From: Alopecurus myosuroides
Taxonomy: Eukaryota > Streptophyta > Magnoliopsida > Poales > Poaceae
Reading direction: 5' to 3'
DNA: 64,000 nt
Assembly: GCA_028641055.1 (NCBI GenBank)
Contig: CM054060.1
Coordinates: 205,306,445 to 205,370,444 of the forward strand
Position numbers and translations under genes: made by a program. This document shows, piece after piece, positions 55,215 to 64,000 of this stretch (its first letter is position 1; each line of letters begins with the position of its first letter). The notes beneath the pieces are model-generated. The model ran no database searches. It saw nothing but the letters and a program-made list of their open reading frames with translations, and was not told the DNA's origin.

Positions 55215-57658
55215 TCTTTACCTAATAATAAAGAGAGGAAGGTTTCTTCCGGTCCAACCAGGTGTTTTACGGTTTTGCCTTTCCATCAAAATAAACGTTC
55301 TCACTAAAAAAAGGGTTTTAGCCTTGTAGGCACGCAATGGGCGATCAAACCCGTTCTAGCTAGAAAAGACATATCCAGTCCGTCTTCCTCCCGTGTTTTG
55401 TTCATAGCCTGGTTCTCCTTTTCTATGTTTCGTCCAGCACATGTGTCCTTAACTCCAAATATCAGAGTCCAATACGATGCAAAGTCTTAATGCAATACGA
55501 CCAATTCTTTTTTCGTTTTTATAAGCCATCAACGTTAGCGCTTCAGATTCGATGCTTAGTTTTGGAGATCGACATTGTTGGCGGCTGCACCACCGTGGCC
55601 ATCGGCAAATCAGAATCTCGATGCCATCCTAGAGAGCATGATGATAGCCTTATTGGACCCTAGAGGGCCTGGTTGGGGTGAAGCACGGGATGGATTCTAT
55701 GTCTATGGCAGCGTGCTAGCACGCAGGAACGTCGCCGGACAGCAGGACACGGAGGTCGGATAGAGGAATTGCTCATCTTTGAAGGATCAGTGAGGGCGGC
55801 AGCAGAATGTCGTCGGACAGCCGGACGCGGAGGTCGCGCTTCTCCATTGGATTTCGAGAGACAGAGAGAGGAGAGGTGTACAGGGCCTCATCTTTGACGG
55901 ATCAGTGAAGGGAATGGATGTTCGCCTGTTCCGGCCAGGCATCAGAGTAGGAAAGGTGCCAGACGGCCTAGCCACGCCTGGGAAAACGGAGACTAGACGG
56001 CCGCCGTTCTTGGCGGCATGCAGAGAGCCGCAGTTCGGTGAGCAGAGGAGGGCACGTACGCCAAGTCGATCCATGGTTGTCTGTGTCCAGACGGGTGTAG
56101 GGTCGACCGTGCAGATGGAGAGGAACGGGAAGAAAGGAAGTGGCGCGCCGCTCGGCATTTTTGGCCATTGAAATTAAGTTGAGGGATCTGTTCGGCGTTG
56201 GCATGAACCCGGAGTCGCTCGCTCGGAGTGCAGGCGCTCCACGGGAGGTGCACGAGGCGGTCAGAGGTATGTCGATCATCCATTCATCTGCCCTGCTTGT
56301 CTACTCACACGGAGGAGTGCAGAGCGACAACGTCTGCTTGCCAACATGAGCACCAACGGAAACCAGGATGATGTTAGCTTTCGACGTAGACCACCAGATA
56401 GGCTCAACCACTAGAATACTGCCGAGCGAGTACGTACTGTCAAGGGGTACGGAGATAGGGAGCTTCCTTCGCTTGCAGACGACGGCAAGCAAAGAGCCCT
56501 GGTCTAGGCCCTCAGACCTGCCAGGTATGGTCCACGCTGGGAGCAGTTGTGCATCCTAGCGGACCACTGGAAGCTTGTCGGCTTAGTATGGAACAGAGCG
56601 CCGCACTGTGGCAGGGTCTGCGGCGCTGTTTTATTCAACTGCTGAACAATCACCTGTATGGACGATCTCCGGGAAGTACCGAACATCTATACAGGGTTAG
56701 CCAAGTGACTACATGGTGATTCCACGGTTACTAATCCGTAGTGAATATCTTTGATACCATACGTGTTTTAGAGATTACACATTTAGTTTTTCGTGAGCAT
56801 GGATTTCGATTTGTGTAGGTAAGTTTCCTAAATTTGCCGGGGACCGAAAACTTTACCTTTTACATTGCCAACAACAACACAAAAATAGACTATACTGGAA
56901 AAATTCAAAATTATACTTTTTGTATAAGTAGTCCCTCCTGGACATATCTAAAATTCTACTGCTGCTACAGTTGCACCATATAACATGTCCGCTTAAGTTT
57001 CATAATTTATACAATTCTTGTAACGCATTACAAATGCAAGTTCTCTACCTCATTATACTACTGGAGTAATACATCATATTACCTTATTGCCGAAGTGTAC
57101 ACAATGGCACATGTTTTCTATTGTTGTTATTTTTGTCAGTGGCACTGGCGCTGCACATTATCTTAGAAAGAAAAACCAAAAACAATAGAAGAATACAAAA
57201 TTTGATCGTTTCTCAGTTTGCAAAAAAATGCATGAGTGCTTAAGCTTGTTTAGATTATATTTATTTTTCTTAGTTGCTCACATGGCACTTTCCTTTATAT
57301 TAGAAAAGAGAATTTTTTGTAGCAATGACTCAGAGATAGAAAGAAATCCTAAAACCTATAATGACTTAGAGAGTAATATTTAGAGTACAAAGTTTGATGG
57401 GCTCATGGTCCGGCGAGATATTTGAACAAAAAGGGCCGACGTCTGATTTCTTCCCATGTACTATTTTTAACGAATGACATTTCAATTGAACAAAGTAAAA
57501 TCTTAGTTTGTTGAGATATTATGTGGCTATATTTCTTTCTATGCTCGTGAATTATGTTTACACGCGTGTGTAAGAAAAAAACATGAGAAAGCTTCGTGTG
57601 CCTCCGTGACACACATGTTTATTTCTCCCCCGTTGCAACGCACGGGCATGTTTGCTAG
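55215..57658 (+). mobile_element. Non-autonomous Helitron (2444 bp) in LTR C
   Basis: The uninterrupted LTR at 63399 reads ATGTTTTCTAAAACC. In the 5' LTR this is split as ATGTTTTC, insert, TAAAACC. The insert starts TCTTTACC and ends with the hairpin CCCGT...ACGGG (57629-57646), an 8-base spacer region and GCTAG, followed by T. TC start, hairpin, CTAG end, T flank and no target duplication define a Helitron. No RepHel gene is present. A GC-rich core (55560-56680) may be captured sequence, but I recognise no gene in it. It includes a degenerate internal duplication of GGACAGC..GGACNCGGAGGTCG (55735 and 55814). Confidence 0.9.
57629..57646 (+). other. Helitron 3' terminal hairpin
   Basis: CCCGTTGCAACGCACGGG: a 5 bp stem with an 8-base loop, 9 bases before the terminal CTAG. 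Confidence 0.85.
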
Positions 57659-60600
57659 TAAAACCTAAATCCTCAAAACAAATAACTATCCAAAGAAACT
57701 ATTTTCCCTATTTGCAAACCTTGAAAATATAAATTGGTTTCTATAAAGAAGTTGTTTTCCATTTTGTTTTCCCCAAATATTATACAAATTATTTAACCAT
57801 AAGGTGTTTATATAATTTATTTTTGTTTATGAAAACAAGTAAAGAACCATGGAAAACAATATTGGCATTTTTGACTCTCCTCTGAATAATATTAAATCCC
57901 ATCTCAAAGTAACAATTATTTTCTAAATAGAAAAGCACATAGTACTATTTTTGATTTGCTCATATGTTGAAAATATTTTAAAAGGTCCTAGAAAACAATA
58001 ATTTGAATAATAGAAATATTTTCAAAAAACATTTAAATCATATTTTTTTATAATTAACCCTCTTTTTTTTCTATAAGTAGCTATTCATGTTTTCATCATA
58101 ACTTAAAATTATAAAAAGATGAAAACACTTTCAATTGGTTTTGGAAAATAGTATTTGATCATTATACAGCTACTGAAATTTTTATTTTACAAATATTTAT
58201 ATTTTATAATTTTCTAAATTAAAAATCATATTAAGCTACTATTAAGGTGTTATTCAAATTTTCAAAATTCAAAAAATAAAATATGTTGAAAATTTACAAA
58301 AATGGTATTGTTAGAAAGTATTTCAAATATTATGAATTTAGAATTTTGTTTCATGTTAATTGGATTATTTAAACACAAGATATAAATTAAATAAGAAAAC
58401 AGACGAAAAAAAATGCTGACGTCAGCAATGATGTCATCATCGTCTTCAACCGTTCTCTTCCGTTTCTACCCGAGTAAACAGCAATCAAATCGATTGATTG
58501 CGTCCATTTCCATGCCCTATTGATTTTCCCCTGGCCCTCCACTTAAAGCCCACGGCGTCCTCTCCATTTTCCCTCTGGTGTTCCCCTCTCTCTCCCCACC
58601 AAGCCCGAGAACGAACTCGCCGGAGTTTTGTGTTGCCGTCGCCGTATTCGTCGAATTCCGGTGAGGTTGGCGCATGTCCGAGCCCGAGACCACTCCCTTT
58701 AGCCTATTTTCTTCCTTGCGCGTGTTTTGAGTCTGTGGTGCGTCGTTTTGGTGCAGCATAGCAGCGAGGAAGAGCTCGCCGGAAAAGGAACCCCCCGGAC
58801 GCCTCGGGTACCCACCGCGCCACCGAGAGGAGCCACCGTAGTGGACGCCGTCGTCGCCAATCGAGTCGCCGTGCTCTTCTGAACCTCTTCATGCTCTTCG
58901 TTGAGCTCGAGGATTAACGGAACGTTGCCATCGTCCACACCCGAGGTCGCGCCGCCGTCCCCGCCATTGCCGGTTGCCATTTCCGGCCGGAGGTAAGCCC
59001 TAGCCATCCCTGTCTGTCCGATCTGTTTTAACGGCCGCGATTAGATCCTAAAGCCAAAAAGGTATCGGCCAATAGGGAAGCGCCAACTCAGCGCGCGCAT
59101 TAAGTAATTAATTTATCGCTCGGCGCAGCGTGAAACCAGCCCAAGCCCAGCACCTAACCGTCGACTTGCGCGACGGATAAGTTGTTTTCGGCCCAGCCTG
59201 CCTCTAGAATTAATTTCCGAATAAATTTAGATTTGTAATTTTGCAGAAAAGCCCCTACATCTTAGATCTATCATAACTTTTAATCCATAAGCCCAAATTT
59301 AGCAAACTTGGACTTTTTAGAATCAGAACAACATTTATAAACTTTTGATACTTTCCAAATTTAAAATTGACCATTTAAAATGTGTTCAAATTCAAATATG
59401 CTTGTTTGATGAATTTTGGCATTATTCAAATTCTACAAATCCAAAAATTGCAAATAAAATATATTTAGAAATCTTAGAATGTTTACCTTCATACCCTCTG
59501 TCCCAAAATAATTTTTGACCAAATTAAAATTGAATTTAGAATTAAGTTGTCTATTTGAGTATTTTTGGCATAGATTTAATTCTATAAATAATTAGAAAAT
59601 GTTTCGTTAAGAAAAGTTGCTCCATTTGGTAACCTTGAACCAGAGACTTCAGTACCTAAACCTTTTAGAAACCCTTGTACCATGACCATGTGTTTTTGAC
59701 CAAAAACCCAACATAATGATTCATCCTTTTTACCATGTCTTAGAATTTTGTTTCCATTTCTTATTCCTTGTTGATGTGGCTATTTTGGATCCAAGACCAA
59801 GTCCCTAGTATGTGTCAATCACATAAAAGACAAAGTAGTGAACCTTAGACACTAGTACCTTTTCTTTCTATCTACTCCTCCACTCCCCATGCTTGCTTCA
59901 AGATTTCACCAAGTTGGGATTTGTGAGAACCAAGAAGTGCAATGGAGGACTTAACCATCTAGAGATTTTTTAACATGAAGATAGAAGACCAATGAAGGAC
60001 ATAGCAAATAAAACAAACTTCATAAGCATCTCCAAGAAGTGGAAGCACTTAGAAGAAAACCAGAGAAACTTCCAGAAGACTAACCCCTTTTCTCTCTAAG
60101 TCTTTTTCCTTCCCTTTTCTGTTCTTCTTCTTTCAACTTGGTGGCAACATGAAGAGCTACAAGAAAGATCAAAGAAGAAGTTTTGAAGAGAAGATTTGGA
60201 CTCCACAACTAGAAGCAACTCAAGGAAGTACAAGTGTATGAAGAAAATCAAGGAGAAGACATCTACCCCTCTCTTTCTATCCTTTCTATTTGCTTTCTTC
60301 CTAATTGACTTAGTGGTATTTGTGCCCATCCCATACCTAAACCAAGTAGTGAAGTGAGAGATCATGAAGATTTATAAAGAAAAAGAGAAGCTTCACAACA
60401 AGGAGGAGACTACAATAGAATCATGAAGATGAACTTCAAGAAGACAAGCATGTGAAGACTTGGAGTCATCCACACAAGTTGAAGAATAACAATTTGTTTT
60501 TGCCCAACCATTGACCCAAATGGAAAATCCCAAGAATTTATCTTGTTTTATCTATTGTTAAGAAGTTAGTTTAACCTAGACCTACCCTAAACCAAAATGG

Positions 60601-60964
60601 AAAGACTAACTTAGAGTACTCAAATGTCTTGATGAAAATGACTAAGTGTTACACATGTTTATGTGTTACAATAGTTGAGATAGTTAGATCACCTTGGTGA
60701 ACTCTTGGAACTTCCTCGACAAGTATGGTATTAATAAAGTTTGATCTCTTCAAAACCAACCTAGTCCAACCCAAGTGTTTTCTAGGAACTTACTTATGAA
60801 TCCATCATAGCATGAATCTTTCCAAACTCCAGCTTTAACCATCTCTGGCCATAGTAGATAACCATAAACCCTTTTGCTATGGTTGCTACCTTGTATGTTT
60901 CTTCAATTGTTTGTATGCTTGCTAGAATGTTTGTTTATTCTGTTATTGTGTTTTCAATGTATAG

Positions 60965-62070
60965 ATTGTACGGAGAGCAACGGTATTTTGTGAAGAGACT
61001 GTTATTTCTTCACCAACTTCAACAAGGCAAGTAGCACACCATCAACTACCTATTATTTTTTATACGCATTATAGAGTTTTGAGTAGTATGCATGATAGGA
61101 AATTTTTACTAAGTTATATTATGCTATGCTAATATCCCAAGTAGTGTGTAGCCATCCTTCTATATCCTTCTAGTATAGAAGACATTGAACTTAGTGGAAT
61201 TGCTATGCTCTTCAAATGTTTTATTTGGATGTTAAGGATAAAACTACTAAGTTTAATGAATCACCTGGGTGGAAGTGGTAAGACTGGTTTATGTTGAGTG
61301 TTGCCTCAGGGCCCTTTTCTAAGGGTTATTCCACTTGAGGTTGTCACTTGAGGATGGCCACCCAGGAACAAAGAGATTACCATGTCCCTCTAAGTTTAGT
61401 AGCTTCCCGTGCAGCCTTTGGTCATATGGGCTCTGTCTTGATCAACTAAGTTGAATGAACTCACCAGTGCTTGACTAGCAGATGTAGGGGGTATAGGTTG
61501 GAACGGGTCAAGCCTGACGGTGGTGGAATTTCTTCTGAAAGATCTCGTCTCAATCTTCTCCTTTCCTTAATGCACTCAGGGTGTATAGGATGTTTGGGCT
61601 GATTTGAGTCTAAAGGTGAAAGTGCACAAACTCTGCAGAGTCAACAAACTAAGATCTTAGCCGTGTCCCCGGTTATGGACAATTGTGAGCAGCTGGACAA
61701 GGAATGACGGAAGAATCTCATCATGCCAACTTCATAATAAAATTTTGATGGGTGAACAGGGTAGGAACTTACCCTGATTTCTATCATGGTACTCCTAAAT
61801 TTAGTTAAGGTTCACTGGTTTCTATCAGTGATAAACATTATAGATGAAATTGTTTTATGACAAAAGATAGGAGAAAACTGGCTTTATGCAAACTTAGCCT
61901 AAACTCCGCTCAGCCAAATAAGCATGTAGTATTAGTCTTGCCATTTATATCCACCATAGTGTTACTTGCCAATACATTAAATTGTATTGACTCCCTTGTG
62001 GCTGCATATTCTTGAAGAACATGAAGAAAACTTAGACTTCACAACATTGAACAACACCTCAAGACATTGA
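60965..62070 (+). other. Exon-intron-exon-like module in LTR C, GC-AG intron
   Basis: Segment 1 is 60965-61026 (62 bp), preceded by TGTATAG and ending AACAAG before GCAAGT. The intron-like part is 61027-62017 (991 bp), ending TATTCTTGAAG. Segment 2 is 62018-62070 (53 bp) with stop TGA. The frame chosen (20 codons, split Glu codon, 16 codons, stop) is open throughout; segment 2 begins EHEENLDFTT. The sequence before the acceptor (TTGCCAATACATTAAATTGTATTGACTCCCTTGTGG) aligns with that in B. This is the least convincing copy, since the acceptor context is weak. Confidence 0.35.
61633..61688 (+). other. Conserved 55 bp LTR motif (copy in C)
   Basis: CTGCAGAGTCAACAAAC then TTAGCCGTGTCCCCGGTTAT and GGACAATTG; aligns with the A, B and D copies. 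Confidence 0.6.
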
Positions 62071-62451
62071 GAGAAGGATTTGAAGAAATCAAGAAGATAT
62101 AGATGAGACCACCACTCTAGTTATTTTGTTAGAACAACGTTAACGTGTTAGAGTATTGATCATACCAATGAGTGTGGTATGACAATATTAGTTTGTTTTC
62201 AAAAACCTTGTTGTTTGGTGTGAAGTTTGTTTGTTAGATGTTGTTTGTAAGATGAGTTTCCTTGATCTGTTGTGTTGGGGTAGAAATTTCTTTCTAATAT
62301 CTACTCTTTCATGCTAAGCCAAACCAAAACCCATACCCATTTAGCAACCATATTGGACTACCATATGAAGTGCAACAACAAACCTTTCACCCAAGAATGT
62401 CATGACTAGTTCTCTATAGAGACACAAACCATACAATTGAGGGACGTCACA

Positions 62452-63398
62452 GATTTCAAGATCCTTTTTGTGTGAAGGAACAATCACATCCATGGTCAAT
62501 GCCAACTAAATCATAAGGAGAAGCAAACAAATCAACGAGTGAAGATAGACAAGTGAACCCCAAGTTGCATGAGCTATGAAGATTTCAGACCCAACTACAC
62601 CAAGAGAACAAATAATGAAGAAACACAATTATCCAGTTTGTGTTACATAAGAGTTTTACACAACCCACTAGTTGAGAAATGATAGTTTTGCTCAAGTTTG
62701 TCTTACAGAATGGAAACTTTCTGTTAGACAAGTGAGGTGACCTAGTGTTATTAAGCAAGATTCATCAATCCAAGTACAAGGTAATGATTGAGTGCAACAT
62801 GGATTGGCCCCCATGGTGACTACTCACATTATTTACTTTTGTTACGAGGATTGGTAAATCTGAGTGACATACCTATTAGAGAGACGACGATGTGAAACCT
62901 GAACCATAGAATGGTAGAATACAATAATGACCCTATGTTAGTGTTGCTGAAAACGTACTATTTTCGGTGAGGATCAAGCCAACTTTGGAGGTATCAAACA
63001 AATGGAAGATTTTTTTCTGCCATGAGAGTTTCGTTAGAAATAGCATGGTGTTTGCTTTCAGGGATGATAATAACAAGATGGAAGATTTTCCAAGAACATC
63101 AAAAGACCAAGTTGAGAGGAACCTAAAGACTTTTGATAGACCCAAAGTGACCCCTCAATGTCAAAGGTAGTTTAACAAAATTCTGTTGGTTTTTAACTCT
63201 ACCATGAGGGAAAGTTCTACTCAAGCCAATCTCAAATCAATCTACACTCCAACTCTAATGAAAAAAAATACTGCCCACAAAAGTTTCTTTTAAGGGTGGT
63301 AGCCCACCTAGTTGTTGTGGAATCCAGTTACCCAAACCTAATCTTTCTTTATAGCCTTCCCAAATCTCGGGACGAGATTTCTTATAAGGGTGGTAGTC
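62452..63398 (+). other. Residual internal domain of element C
   Basis: AT-rich with no meaningful ORF. The right end contains two AAGGGTGGTAG-type stretches (63292 and 63386), the latter serving as polypurine tract before the 3' LTR. Confidence 0.55.
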
Positions 63399-64000
63399 TG
63401 TAACATCCCTGATTTTAGGAAAGTCCAAAAATCACTAAAAATTGAAACTTTTTGTTTTCCATTAAAGCAAGCCATCAAAAACCAAATAAAATTCAAACAC
63501 AAAGTAAAGACTAATTGTTTTTCCAATGCTATTGGGATTGATAGTCGAAATACCTATGTTTTCTAAAACCTAAATCCTCAAAACAAATAACTATCCAAAG
63601 AAACTATTTTCCTTATTTGCAAACCTTGAAAATATAAATTGGTTTCTATAAAGAAGTTGTTTTCCATTTTGTTTCCCCCAAATATTATACCAATTATTTA
63701 ACCATAAGGTGTTTATATAATTTATTTTTGTTTATGAAAACAAGTAAAGAACCATGGAAAACAATATTAGCATTTTTGACTCTCCTGTGAATAATATTAA
63801 ATCCCATCTCAAAGTAACAATTATTTTCTAAATATAAAAGCACATAGTACTATTTTTGATTTGCTCATATGTTGAAAATATTTTAAAAGGTCCTAGAAAA
63901 CAATAATTTGAATCATAGAAATATTTTCTAAAAAGATTTAAATCATATTTTTATAATTAACCCTCTTTTTTTTCTATAAGTAGCTATTCATGTTTTCATC
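63399..64000 (+). repeat. 3' LTR of element C, truncated by window end
   Basis: 602 bp align to 55050-55214 plus 57659-58100 with roughly a dozen mismatches. It shows the empty site of the Helitron at 63563. Confidence 0.9.

Larger units (their letters stand above)
55050..62451 (+). repeat. 5' LTR of element C, interrupted by a Helitron
   Basis: About 4.96 kb without the Helitron. The left end is certain. The right end at GGGACGTCACA (62451) is inferred from the usual CA end and LTR length, since the 3' LTR is incomplete. Parts in order are AT-rich U3, GC-rich leader at 58540-59220 (CACCAAGCCCGAGAACGAAC), AT-rich stretch, exon-like segments at 60965 and 62018, and the shared motif at 61633. 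Confidence 0.65.
55050..64000 (+). mobile_element. Element C: long-LTR retrotransposon lacking coding domains, runs off window
   Basis: TGTAACATCCCTGATTTTAGG occurs at 55050 and again at 63399, and the two LTRs then align (after removing the Helitron) to the end of the window with about 2% mismatch by eye. The internal part between 62452 and 63398 is under 1 kb and has no gag, pol or recognisable primer site, but it ends with TCTCGGGACGAGATTTCTTATAAGGGTGG-type sequence as in Tekay-like elements. It is therefore a large non-autonomous derivative, probably formed by internal deletion. The LTR start TGTAACATCCC is the same as in family A/B, so a common origin is likely. Confidence 0.8.

Noticed and set aside
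62933..63170. Overlapping ORFs of about 70 codons in the interior of element C
   Set aside because: They are AT-rich, open on both strands, and match no gag or pol motif.

Overview
The window is plant nuclear DNA, most likely from a grass of the Pooideae (wheat, barley, oat or ryegrass relatives). It holds one host gene whose exons closely resemble grass serine decarboxylase (SDC1), surrounded by nested LTR retrotransposons of grass types: Tekay-like and Tat-like Ty3/gypsy, SIRE/Maximus-like Ty1/copia, a Transposase_28 element, a Tourist-like MITE and a Helitron. Species cannot be fixed from the sequence alone.

Layout. 1-4486: 3' part of a long Ty3/gypsy LTR (family A/B, old copy). 4487-10246: a minus-strand Tat-lineage gypsy element with its gag deleted, two frame breaks in pol and a 0.49 kb 5' LTR. 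10247-13054: the rearranged upstream region of the host gene, with a short LTR-like piece, a 340 bp promoter-proximal segment present twice, and about 2.6 copies of a 451 bp tandem repeat between the two copies. 13055-17150: the five-exon serine decarboxylase gene, predicted to encode 480 residues and apparently intact, with a Tourist-like MITE in intron 1. 18190-19230: a decayed gypsy integrase. 19231-55049: a Transposase_28 pseudogene split by a large nest. 55050-64000: a second long-LTR element (family C) that has lost nearly all of its internal domain and contains a 2.4 kb Helitron in its 5' LTR; its 3' LTR runs off the window.

The nest in 21794-54650 can be resolved to the base from target-site duplications. 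A SIRE-type copia element (TSD GTAGG, minus strand) sits in the Transposase_28 gene. A 6.0 kb solo LTR (family D, TSD AGCGG) sits in the copia gag. A young, apparently intact 15.1 kb Tekay-like gypsy element (family B, TSD CTGTT, LTRs about 1% different by eye) sits in that solo LTR. The B element encodes one uninterrupted 1462-residue gag-pol protein with a chromodomain-like tail, plus an additional 271-residue ORF upstream of gag.

The most unusual signals are in the long LTRs (4.6-6 kb). Families A/B, C and D differ widely in sequence but share one layout: a GC-rich leader, an AT-rich stretch, a short exon-like segment ending in the consensus GC-type splice donor (AG then GCAAGY), an intron-like stretch of 1.0-1.3 kb holding a conserved 55 bp motif, then a second short exon-like segment preceded by an AG acceptor and closed by a stop codon. 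In every family the two segments join in frame. This suggests a small spliced peptide gene carried inside the LTR, which I do not know to have been described. The extra ORF of element B has a pattern resembling a double-stranded RNA binding domain, and both its ATG and the gag ATG directly follow possible splice acceptors.
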